From Phytophthora colocasiae (Eukaryota; Oomycota; Peronosporomycetes; Peronosporales; Peronosporaceae): DNA of 64,000 bases. Below the pieces are notes generated by a model, which was not told where the DNA came from, made no database searches, and was given only the letters and a program-made list of their open reading frames with translations. Position numbers and translations under genes: made by a program. The DNA is taken from the NCBI GenBank assembly GCA_018806915.1, contig JAGKQI010000093.1, positions 682,001 through 746,000 of the forward strand. Reading direction: 5' to 3'. Positions 53,206 through 61,655 of the stretch are shown in pieces (the stretch's first letter is position 1; each line of letters opens with the position of its first letter).

Positions 53206-53330
53206 ATAATCCGAGCTTGGAGCTTCGAAAGCATTCGTATCACGCAATTGCTCGACGATTGACCTCCATTGACCTACAGCTACAACGGTGCAATAAAACC
53301 TAGCTTTCGGGTTTTCAACGCATTATAGTA

Positions 53331-54206
53331 TTGACAAGGAAGACTATTCAGGATGAGGATAACTCGGAGGATGACAACGCTCTTCAGGAAAAGCTATTTC
53401 GACTGTTCAGACTGGCTGTCGGCGTAAAGAATGTAAAACAGGTTTATCGCTCGGTTTACGACTTTGCTGCGTGCGTGTGTCCAAGCATAAACCGCAAAAG
53501 TGATGAATTTCTCGAGCGTCGATGGGACTCAATGCGAAGAGCACAAAGTTACATCAGAAAAGGCAAGGCCGAAAAGGAGTCAAAAGTACCGGCAGATAAA
53601 GCTACAGATTCACCACAACTGATCCAAGAGCGTGGCCCATCTAATCTGCACGTGCGAACAACTGCACCTTCAGCTGAATCGTGTAATGAAACCATTCTCG
53701 AACCAAGCGTCTGTCAGCCCGTGGCGGTTCTTCCAGCCCGTGAAGTATTCACAGATGCAATAAAAACATGTCTTGTAGAGTATGCTGCCACTTTTCCGAA
53801 AGGGTCTCACGGAAAATGGGCACGTATTCACGAAATGTACATGAAGTTGAACCCAAGTGGAAAATTGAGCCAAAACGCGTTGTGCTGCCGACTTAAAGTG
53901 CGTCGTCCAAAACCTGAAGTGCTAGCGACAACAGACCGAGCCATCACTCCTGATACAACACACAGTCCCGAACACGAAGATCGTGCAAGTGAGCAACGTG
54001 CCGTCCAAGCTAACGACCCTCAAGTTCAAGATTCAATTGTAATTACTCGCCGGAGCCCAGGTGACAAAAGACACGAAGAGAACAGGCCAGCGTGTAGCAG
54101 TTGCAGGTCGCGAAAGCGCGGTTGTAACCCGAACAGCAAGAATCCGGACTGCGAAAAGCGAAAAAAGGGGAACGCTCAAACCATTGCAAGTTTTTTTGCT
54201 CCCTAG
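53331..54206 (+). CDS. Second ORF of TE-E, Cys-rich protein with PIP-like C-terminus
   Basis: 291 codons, intact; the start is uncertain (first ATG-like start at 53331 is an alternative codon). The N-terminal part has RRWDSMRRAQSYIRKGKAEK, the middle a helical segment (FTDAIKTCLVEYAATFPKGS), and near the end a Cys cluster CSSCRSRKRGCNP ... PDC in a basic context, likely metal- and DNA-binding. The last residues AQTIASFFAP resemble a PCNA-interacting (PIP) motif apart from its first residue. No family is recognised. Same strand as the transposase and 126 bases after it; probably an accessory protein of the element, or the far end of a longer transposase separated by a further lesion. Confidence 0.55.
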   Translation: MTRKTIQDEDNSEDDNALQEKLFRLFRLAVGVKNVKQVYRSVYDFAACVCPSINRKSDEFLERRWDSMRRAQSYIRKGKAEKESKVPADKATDSPQLIQERGPSNLHVRTTAPSAESCNETILEPSVCQPVAVLPAREVFTDAIKTCLVEYAATFPKGSHGKWARIHEMYMKLNPSGKLSQNALCCRLKVRRPKPEVLATTDRAITPDTTHSPEHEDRASEQRAVQANDPQVQDSIVITRRSPGDKRHEENRPACSSCRSRKRGCNPNSKNPDCEKRKKGNAQTIASFFAP

Positions 54207-54817
54207 GATTCTATAAGGAACTACGAGCATTAGCAAATAAGAGTCATGTCTCGTCGAACATGATCCCAAAATTCAAAACGAGAGATCGAATTACATGATG
54301 AATACCTGATAGCTCCGAGATTTCGTAGCTAGTATTTTGCCGTGGACTCTAGTAGATTGCGCGCACGATTCGTGGTGAAGAGCGTGCGTGTATCACCAGC
54401 GTCTCGAATTGCTACAGGAAAATATCCAGCATCACCCATTGATGACGCTAAGAGAACAGATTCCAGTCAGCTAACTGCTGCAACACAGCATGCGTTGCTT
54501 ACAAGTCTCTCTGGAAGATATGGTTTCGAGCAAAGCATTAGTTCACCCAATAAACACGTAGGATTGGCGGCTAGTGACTCCACATACCTGTGCAACTACA
54601 CGGGGTACTTGAGAGAGGTGATGATGCTCAACTGCGTGGTATGCGCCTGTGATGGCGAAGCTATCTGGTGCATTCTGCGGTCTCCTTCTCCTGAAGAGTT
54701 TGCAAGCAGCGACTTTATGGCTCGCGATTGGCTGATTTTGTTGTCAGGGGATACAGGATATTTTTCAGGACATGGTCGTTTTTGGTCGTTTATGGTCGTT
54801 TTTGGTGGATTTCGGTC
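54207..54817. other. TE-E, 3' non-coding part
   Basis: No recognisable gene. The plus-strand frame across 54342-55022 runs through transposon, LTR and S33 sequence and is accidental. TTTGGTCGTTTATGGTCGTTTTTGG near 54780-54805 is a short repeated motif next to the right end. Confidence 0.45.
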
Positions 54818-54875
54818 CCAGGAGAATCCCGACAATACCGGTCAAGCCAGGAGAATCCCGACAATACCGGTCAAG
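54818..54875. repeat. Tandem 29 bp duplication at the right end of TE-E
   Basis: Two identical units beginning CCAGGAGAATCCCGACAATA (54818-54846 and 54847-54875), directly before the C-run. Each holds the inner part of the right inverted repeat. Confidence 0.9.
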
Positions 54876-54911
54876 CCCCCCCCCACTTCGGGGTCCAACC
54901 TGTTACACAAG

Positions 54912-55585
54912 TTTTACAAGATTCTGTCAATACTAAGGCTGAGGACGAGACTTACCAGTCGTTGCTACTCTTCAACGTCATTATTTTCTCCGAGATGTGG
55001 CAAATGCCGTCGCCATCGGTAGAAAGCATCAGACAACAGTTTATCGACGTTTTGATGTCTGACACAGGTATCTACACAACAACAGAGCAATACTGCGCCT
55101 ATTCCAAGGATAAATCCAAGACGTGCAAACAATTTCAGACTGCAAAATACGAAGCTAATCCCATCACCTACGACCGCGACGAATACTGGAACAAAAGTGC
55201 CGTGATTCCCACTCAGGCCAGTGTACTACTGCTTAGTAGCAAACTTGATGGACAGACGACGCACAAGTACGCAGAGTTCCTGCTGGATGCTCTTCAAGGC
55301 GACAATAAGGAACTCGTCACGTTCGAACATGCTAGTCACGGAACGATCCTGTCGACTCCGTTGATTCCTGGGGACTCTGAGAGTCCTATCTGCGGGATGG
55401 AATTACTGGTTTCGTACATCAAAAACGGCGGAAATTTGAAGAAGATGGATAAATCGTGTGTGAAGAAGATGCCCCCGTTGAATATGACCATTACGACGGA
55501 GTATCTGTACGGCTACCTGGTCACTGGTGACGCGTACGACGGCGTATTCAACGAGAGTCTGTACTATCAAGCGGGCGGTGAGTAG
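54912..55585 (+). pseudogene. S33 copy 2, part 4 (acid, histidine and C-terminus)
   Basis: Starts at VLQDSVNTKAEDETYQSLLL and reads open to a stop at 55583-55585 (ESLYYQAGGE). Holds the predicted catalytic Asp and His. An upstream frame extension from 54728 is transposon sequence and not part of the gene. Confidence 0.88.
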
Positions 55586-55607
55586 CGTGCCTAGTAGCTC
55601 AGGTACT

Positions 55608-55646
55608 TTACATATGGGACTGTCCTCAAATATGTCCCATGTAAAA
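55608..55646. repeat. Imperfect inverted repeat downstream of S33 copy 2
   Basis: TTTACATATGGGAC and GTCCCATGTAAA, 13 bases apart, with two bases unpaired. It could be a 3' UTR hairpin of the former S33 gene or the end of a small element. Confidence 0.5.
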
Positions 55647-55700
55647 CTCCACTATTCTTTTAGAAATATTTCTAAATACATTCCTCTTCCTAACGCTCCA

Positions 55701-58223
55701 ATGGTGCGGTCAACTCCTCCAGCTCCTCCAGCTCAGACTCGCCCTCCTGCCGCTCTACCGGACCCCAAGAGACAGCGAAGGGACGACTCTACAGCTGCAC
55801 AAAAGCCGCTGAACCGCAAGCGGTTCCTGCGGTTCCTCAAGTCGCATGAGCTCAAGTTTGGACTGGCACCTGTGGCTCGAGACGAGTCCTCGGGAGAGGT
55901 GACGCTCGTTGTGTGTCGCTTCTGCCAGCATTTTGGACGGGAGCAACGACCGGACAAGCAGCGACGCTCTACGAAGAATATTAAATACTTTAGAAACTCC
56001 TTCCGGACAGACCAGTACCAGCAGCACCACGAACTGTCGCACTGCGAGACGTGGAAGAGGTATTTGAGCTGCACTGACGACGAGAAAAGAGTTTTCTTCC
56101 CGTTACCAGAGGTTGCACCCTCAGAGACGCCTTTGACGGGTCAATCGACGCAGAAATTAAAGGTTGAGTTGGCTCCAGGTGAAGTTTGGGCTTTGGAACC
56201 AACATTGGAGGAGAAACAGCGGTGCTTTGAGATTGCACCAGCTATTGTGGAGTTAGTGGCTATACTGGCTATAGGAACGACGGAGCCGACAGTGGAGAAA
56301 GTTGTGGAGAAGCAGAGCCATCATCTGATAGACCATGCGCACGAACAGAACTCGAACTCGAACGCAGTTGCGATGTGGAACCCCCCGAAGGACACGTTCC
56401 AGGCGTGTACGTTGGTAGGAACAGTGGTGGACCCACTACATCGCGTGGTGGTGCACTCGCGCGCACAGATTGACTGCTTAGTGGAGCTTGCCGCTGCTGG
56501 GATGTCCTTTAGACAGATTTCAAATGCTATGCAGACGTTCAGGAACCACGCGTCCGTGCTACTTCGAGATATTGTCAAGCCCAAAGCTCATGGTCAAGAA
56601 AGTGCTACAGCTGTTGAGAGGCAGCTCCAAGGTGCGCACAAAGCTACTCCGCAGTACACGGAGGACCAGACGGCTGAGTATATTCGTCTCATTATCGCTG
56701 TCAACTTGAGTGTGGTGTCACGGCTGCTGCGTGGCTGCTGGGCCTTCTCTTTAGAACTACGAGCGTCGATGGAGCATTCGCCCGTGCGTTCGTACCTGGA
56801 GTTCCGAGTGAAGGCGTACGGGGCTGGAGCGATGCACAACATCCATCTGATATCGATTCCAGCGTACGAGAACAAGTGCAAAATGATGATGTTTACTACG
56901 CTGGAGCGAGTGTTGGCTGTCGTACTACCAAACTGGAGACAGCGGTTGATTGGAGTTGCTACTGATGGAGATGCACAGATGCCAAATCGAATATTGGATA
57001 TTGTGGCGCATCTGCAGCAAGAAACAACGATCCCCGTCGTATACCGCTCGTCTAGTGGTTGTCACCAGCTGGACTGCATTGTGATGAACTTTTACTCATC
57101 TCTCCAGGGTGGTTGTTTCTTGCTGGCTCTGAAGGAGCTTTCAACATACATTCGTCGACAACCAGATCTTGTTGCGAGAATGACACCCCCTCCCGCTCGC
57201 CCCACTAGCTCTACAAGCTGTAAAGAGAAATGGCTTGCGTTTGGAAAGGAGACAAATTGGATTGCAGCTCACCGCGAGTTGATTTGCCGCCATCTTGAGA
57301 TCGAGAAGCCTTCGAGCGCGCCTGACATTTCGTGGTGGTTATTCTTCTCGGCAGTGAACTGGGTAGCTACTTGCGCTAACAACTCGTTCGAGAAACTACT
57401 GCGCAACCATGCTTCTATTGCCGATCAGTGCACGGCTATCGCTGGGTTTTCTAACGACTGTGCTGTCGCTTTCCATGCGCTTGGACCCCTGAACGATTCT
57501 CTCTTGCCTGTGGACCCTGCAAACAGCAAAATGTACAAGTCGCGAAAAGGCCGTTTTGCCTTGAGCAAGGCCAGTATGGTTGAGTTTATCAAGGAAAACG
57601 ACCCAGCGTCACTCCCAATCATTAACAGTATCGAAGCGCCTTTTGTGGATTTGGTTGGCGAGAACCTGGCGATTTGTGGAGTCAACATGATCGAGTGCTT
57701 ACTGGAACTCAGCAGCGCTCTCGGCAAGGAGCAAAACTTGAAGGTGGCTGAGTTCCTGCCCCCAACTCTACCACACGAGCTGGCTCAGCTGAGCGGACGT
57801 GAGTTTACGTCTTTGTTGCAGACGTACGGCCCCATGGTGCGCAGCTTCCTGTCCGAAGAGGATATCGACATGATGGACCAAGAGCTTCAAGGTCTGCAGC
57901 GTGGAGCTGTTCGCGAATCGGTCCTCAGTGCAGCTTTGGCCAACTGCGATGCCGACACACCGTTCGAGGAAGCTTGGTCTCTTACGGAGCGCCGATTCAA
58001 GCTGCTCGAGTGTTTCGCTGGAGGGTTTGCGAGTATTTTCTCCTGCCACCCCATCACTACCAGAGGCAGTACTGGGGACCTCGCTCTGTGTCGAAGTGAG
58101 ATGGATATGGCCCGCGTGTTGCTTGCAGACTTTGCGTTGGAAGGGTCTCTCCATGCACAGCAGTTCTCAGCTCTGGTGGCATTGAACGAGAAGCTCGAGG
58201 CGGAAGGTGGTGGTTGTAGTTGA
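55701..58223 (+). CDS. BED-finger hAT-like transposase protein, single intact ORF
   Basis: 840 codons from MVRSTPPAPPAQTRP; the frame is open further upstream, but the sequence there overlaps the end of the S33 gene. The N-terminal finger is CRFCQHFGREQRPD ... YFRNSFRTDQYQQHHELSHC, a BED-like type I associate with a large transposase-derived family in Phytophthora. WALEPTLEEKQRCFEIAPAI, then a catalytic-like part with IGVATDGDAQMPNRILDIVA and SSGCHQLDCIVMNFYSSLQG. A clear hAT C-terminal dimerisation block is not visible. No TIRs or target duplication are found around it. It may be an old transposon that lost its ends or a domesticated gene. The intact reading frame, among so many broken ones, is notable. 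Confidence 0.65.
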   Translation: MVRSTPPAPPAQTRPPAALPDPKRQRRDDSTAAQKPLNRKRFLRFLKSHELKFGLAPVARDESSGEVTLVVCRFCQHFGREQRPDKQRRSTKNIKYFRNSFRTDQYQQHHELSHCETWKRYLSCTDDEKRVFFPLPEVAPSETPLTGQSTQKLKVELAPGEVWALEPTLEEKQRCFEIAPAIVELVAILAIGTTEPTVEKVVEKQSHHLIDHAHEQNSNSNAVAMWNPPKDTFQACTLVGTVVDPLHRVVVHSRAQIDCLVELAAAGMSFRQISNAMQTFRNHASVLLRDIVKPKAHGQESATAVERQLQGAHKATPQYTEDQTAEYIRLIIAVNLSVVSRLLRGCWAFSLELRASMEHSPVRSYLEFRVKAYGAGAMHNIHLISIPAYENKCKMMMFTTLERVLAVVLPNWRQRLIGVATDGDAQMPNRILDIVAHLQQETTIPVVYRSSSGCHQLDCIVMNFYSSLQGGCFLLALKELSTYIRRQPDLVARMTPPPARPTSSTSCKEKWLAFGKETNWIAAHRELICRHLEIEKPSSAPDISWWLFFSAVNWVATCANNSFEKLLRNHASIADQCTAIAGFSNDCAVAFHALGPLNDSLLPVDPANSKMYKSRKGRFALSKASMVEFIKENDPASLPIINSIEAPFVDLVGENLAICGVNMIECLLELSSALGKEQNLKVAEFLPPTLPHELAQLSGREFTSLLQTYGPMVRSFLSEEDIDMMDQELQGLQRGAVRESVLSAALANCDADTPFEEAWSLTERRFKLLECFAGGFASIFSCHPITTRGSTGDLALCRSEMDMARVLLADFALEGSLHAQQFSALVALNEKLEAEGGGCS

Positions 58224-58797
58224 ACTGCACTTGGTGTTTTTAAATAATCAAAGTTATTATCAAGCACTACAACTTGTAGTACAAGCACATCCGTACTAGT
58301 TACGTGTACTGTACCGTACGTTTACCATACTTACCCCCGCTTGCGTGATTGGGGAACCCTCCCGTCCAGACCCTTAAATCGCGGTAATGTGATCGCTACA
58401 TGCGCGCCTCCGCTACGAACGCAACACGATGTATTCATTAGCATGTCTTGTATTATACATGTACTTATATATCTGCAAGTTTCACTGTCGAATTCGCGCG
58501 CAAGGTGAACAGGGAGATCTCCTCTGGAACTATATACAAAATAGCAGGGACTCTCAATGATCCTCTTTGTAAGGCGTAATAATATATGATCGTGGAGTGA
58601 TGGAACAACGCAATAGACAAGCTGTAGCCTACAACAGAAGTATCGTCGTCAATTCAGATCAACTTATAATAATAATAATAATACCGTATTCTTTATCGAG
58701 TTTCGGGAATAATCATTTCGTGATTTTTCGACTCGACTGGCCGGTGCAGAAAACATCGTGGAAGAAGCCCCCAAGGACAGCGACGGCGGCCCACAGT
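58224..58797. other. Intergenic with promoter of the KIX gene
   Basis: AT-rich, with a short (ATA)n run near 58666-58683 and the initiator-like site at 58713. No ORF of interest. Confidence 0.5.
58713..58726 (+). promoter_or_regulatory. Initiator-like site of the KIX gene
   Basis: TCATTTCGTGATTT matches the oomycete initiator at 12 of 14 positions. The first ATG after it is at 58798, which supports that start. Confidence 0.55.
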
Positions 58798-60020
58798 ATG
58801 CGCCCGGAGCCCGTGGACGCGCAGGGGGGAGAGCGAGCGCCAGCAGCAGCCGAGAACGCAGTCTCGTGCGTGTCCAACGCCACAGGCGCCGAGTCGCCAG
58901 CGACGCCCATGGAAGTGGCGCTGGCCAATCACAGCGCAAGGGAACAGGAACAGAAGCCAATGAAGAGACAGGAAGAAGAAGAGGATGAACCCATGACAGC
59001 ATTGGAGGGGACGCAGATGCAGAACGAACAGAGGAGAGAGCGATACTGGAGACGAGCAGTGCACAGTGAACTGAGGGATCGCCTTGTGGCTGCCATGTAC
59101 GTGGTGATAGATGGGAATTTACAGTTTGACTTTCGAGCTGATAGTGGTTTTGTAACAGGATGGAACAGTTGCAGAGGATAACGGGAGATCCAGACATCCG
59201 ACATTTGCGCATGTGCGCGTCCAGATACGAGTCGTTTGTGTGGAAGAAAAGTGCCAATCAAGTACAGTACAAGCAGAAGCTGGAACACCGGATCGAGTCT
59301 CTACGTCGACAACCGACCCATGGTGAAAATGGAGGCATGGAGGTGACAGTGAGACTTGTCGAAGGCCATCGACTGAATCTGATTCGATCGCCCAATCCAA
59401 CGCTGCAGAGGCAACCTGCAGCAGCTGCTGCCTCTGCGGCCGTGGCAGCAGCTCCATTGTTGCCATGTACATTCAGTCAGCAGGAGAGTCCATTTGATGC
59501 TGGGTATCCATTAACAGATACCCCGAGACGACACAGCTCTCGCCGGTCTAGTCTCTCCAGTAGCAGCAAGCGAGCAGGGAAGCGTAAAATGCGCTCGTCG
59601 AGGTCATCATCAGCCACAGACGCTACATCAATTCGACGAGACGAGATGTACTTTGCCAAGCTGAGAGTGATGAAGAGCCGATACCGAGATGAAGTGGCGT
59701 TGGTGTTCCGGGAGCTCTGCCGTGTCAATACCGTGATCCAGCACTCGGCCAGTCTACGACGCCACGAGTCCAATAACCTGGGAGACTTCCTGGCCAACCT
59801 CAAGAAGATAATTTATTTGCTGGAGCAGCAACCTGGCGAGGCTTGCGGTATGATCCCAAGTCGTAAACGGACGGTAGAGTATCTCGACATAGTGGAGTCT
59901 CACATCCAGCGGAAGGTCCTGCCGATCCTCCAGCGCCTTCGTCATACCTACTCGACGATCCTGCGCCCCATCGTGCTGAACTACATGAAGAACAACTTTC
60001 GCTTTAATCGCCGGCTTTAA
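58798..60020 (+). CDS. KIX-domain protein, Med15-like
   Basis: Two exons (58798-59096 and 59159-60020), 386 aa. The 62 bp intron (GTACGT...TAACAG) interrupts the KIX domain. Spliced, it reads YWRRAVHSELRDRLVAAM then MEQLQRITGD and ASRYESFVWKKSANQVQYKQ, with the helix pattern of KIX (R..L...M; YE..V...A....QYK.KL...I..L). An acidic, Gln/Glu-rich N-terminus precedes it. A Ser/Arg-rich middle follows. The helical C-terminal region (FLANLKKIIYLLEQQPGEA; VESHIQRKVLPILQRLR) fits the Mediator tail subunit Med15. KIX domains bind activation domains; the likely role is linking transcription factors to Mediator in the nucleus. KIX is probable; the Med15 assignment is less certain. Confidence 0.65.
59097..59158 (+). 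other. Intron of the KIX gene
   Basis: 62 bp, GTACGT...GTAACAG; joins GCCAT to GATGGAACAG. Confidence 0.8.
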
Positions 60021-60276
60021 CATGGGGGAAAGCTCAGCAAGCAAATAAATCGAGCCAACACTCGCAACCAACAAACAGAAATCCGGTACACTGGGATCTA
60101 AGTCCATGCAGAATATTTTCTTCAGTCTTCAGGAAGAGGACCCTCTTCAATTCTTTTTTGTAAATAAAAAATTTAATTACGAGGTTAGGGATACACCTCC
60201 GTTTTACTCGTAATTCCATCCATCACTAGCTAAAACACTGTTGCGTGGCACATTCCTAGACTTGGAAGAGCTGATC

Positions 60277-61560
60277 ATGTCGACGACGGAGACGGAGCTG
60301 CGTGCACTGGACAAGCAGATTGCCGAGCTGATGCAGCAAAAGGCGGTAGTTCAAGCCAAGCTGGAGCGTGAGGCGGGCGGTCGCACGAAGCAGATGAGTG
60401 CCGAAGTGGTGGACAGCAATCCGTACAGTCGTCTCATGGCCCTCAAGCGCATGGGGATCGTGGATAATTACGAGAAGATCCGGGATTTCTCGGTTCTTAT
60501 CGTGGGGTTGGGTGGAATTGGCTCCGTTGCGGCGGAAATGCTCACTCGTTGTGGCATTGGCAAGCTCATTATGTACGACTACGACACGGTGGAGATCGCC
60601 AACATGAACCGCCTCTTCTTCCGGCCCGAACAGGCTGGCATGACCAAGACGGCGGCAGCTAAGCAGACTCTTCACAGTGAGAAGTTATTTTGTATTATTT
60701 TTTTTTTGTTTACTAACTTTTAGTTTTCTTCTGTAGGTATTAATCCGGACGTCATCTTTGAAGAGTACACGATGGATATTACGACAACGAGTAATTTCGA
60801 GCAATTGCTGGACCGGATTCAGCACGGAGCTGTAGATGGCAAGAGCAAAATCGACCTGGTGTTGAGCTGTGTGGACAATTATGCAGCCCGGACGGCTCTG
60901 AATCAGGCTTGTAACGAGCTCAACCAGGAGTGGATGGAGTCGGGAGTGTCGGAGGACGCAGTATCGGGTCATATTCAATTCCTACTACCTGGACGGACGG
61001 CCTGCTTCGAGTGTCTGCCGCCGCTCATCGTGGCCAGTGGCATTGACGAGTCCACACTTAAACGTGAAGGAGTTTGTGCAGCTTCTCTGCCTACTACGAT
61101 GGGCCTGGTGGCTGCTATGCTGGTGCAAAATGTGCTCAAGTATCTGTTGGGCTTCGGTCAGGTGTCGTACTACTTGGGTTACAGTGCCATGAAAGATTTC
61201 TTCCCTTCTGACGTCATGCGTCCAAACCCTGAGTGCTCCAACGCACAGTGCCGTAAGCAGCAAGCTGTTCCCGAGCATGGGAGTTGGACCCCTATGGTCT
61301 GGCAAGGTCATGGCCATGATGGACAGGAGAACGTTGCTGTGGAGCACGAAGACAATGAGTGGGGTATTGAACTCGGTGGAGGTGATGACGCTGGAGTCAC
61401 GGAAGCACCTGCTGAGACGTCCAAGCTGGCTTCAGGACTGTCTTTTGCGTACGATCAACCGTCTGTAGCTCCAGTAGCTGCTACTGAAGACAAGTCTGCT
61501 TTGGTAGCAGACGTGGAAGTTAGTCTGGAAGATCTCATGGGGCAGTTGAAGTCTCTATAG
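60277..61560 (+). CDS. UBA5: UFM1-activating enzyme UBA5
   Basis: Two exons, 407 aa, close to the human length (404). The E1-like enzyme adenylates the ubiquitin-like protein UFM1 and passes it via its Cys to UFC1. The ATP site [13 protein letters not shown] is at 77-89, with the [17 protein letters not shown] block. [12 protein letters not shown] is followed by the Zn site (ACFECLPP and the later ECSNAQC). The active-site Cys247 lies in [14 protein letters not shown]. The C-terminal NEWGIEL matches the UFM1/LC3-interacting sequence, and the last residues [14 protein letters not shown] match the UFC1-binding helix. A coiled-coil start (residues 5-32) comes first. The start at 60277 is the first ATG in frame; the 60 bp intron is at 60677-60736. 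Its presence implies a UFMylation system in this organism. Confidence 0.95.
60677..60736 (+). other. Intron of UBA5
   Basis: 60 bp, GTGAGA...TTCTGTAG, rich in T before the acceptor. Splicing gives TLHSINPDVIF as in other UBA5 proteins. Confidence 0.92.
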
Positions 61561-61655
61561 GCGCTTCTAGTCCTTGAATGTCAAGTGCAGACATGTCAGT
61601 GGAGAATGGAGAAAGGTTGCTGCTCTTTGGTTGTTGATATTGTGTCTTTGATCTG

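Larger units (their letters stand above)
51097..54881 (+). mobile_element. Unclassified DNA transposon (TE-E) inside the gypsy B 5' LTR
   Basis: About 3.8 kb. Imperfect inverted ends: left GGGGCTTATCCGGCATTCCC, right (other strand) GGGGCTTGACCGGTATTGTC. CCCACTTC lies outside both ends (51089-51096 and 54882-54889); a 9 bp duplication ACTTCGGGG is also possible, and three extra G follow on the right compared with the other LTR. The right end ends in a run of nine C. It encodes a DDE-type transposase in pieces and a second, intact ORF. Superfamily not certain; the 8-9 bp duplication fits hAT or MULE. Confidence 0.7.
41411..54907 (-). mobile_element. Gypsy-type LTR retrotransposon B, with a DNA transposon in its 5' LTR
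   Basis: 13.5 kb including about 3.8 kb of nested transposon, minus orientation. LTRs are 41411-42220 (3') and 50302-54907 (5', interrupted at 51097). Target duplication CAAG (41407-41410 and 54908-54911). It is related to gypsy A by domain order, PBS and the gag-pol frame arrangement but clearly diverged. The LTRs differ at two bases over about 790, so it is young. The coding region has three frame breaks and one nonsense codon. Confidence 0.92.
24704..55585 (+). pseudogene. S33-family serine peptidase, copy 2, spread over 31 kb by three insertions
   Basis: The parts in order are 24704-25396, 35708-35938, 41241-41410 and 54912-55585, about 1.77 kb, collinear with copy 1. The signal peptide MRFLLVILLAGIAVSPVTA is present, as are the nucleophile elbow GWSYGTM, the acid in LLLSSKLDGQTTHKY and the His in FEHASHGT. 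Insertions are gypsy A (duplication GTAT), a hAT (duplication GGTACTGG) and gypsy B (duplication CAAG); counting each duplication once rejoins LDGIAASMGART, YGTGTDASNA and VIQVLQDSVN in frame, each matching copy 1. Besides the insertions there are frameshifts at about 24850 and 24992 (aatgttggctt has one base fewer than copy 1). The gene is dead. Confidence 0.9.

Noticed and set aside
54342..55022. 226-codon plus-strand frame
   Set aside because: Runs across TE-E, an LTR remnant and part of S33 copy 2 in a frame other than the S33 frame; accidental.
58664..59257. Minus-strand frame of 197 codons over the KIX gene
   Set aside because: Antisense to the KIX domain and to its intron; no homology seen.
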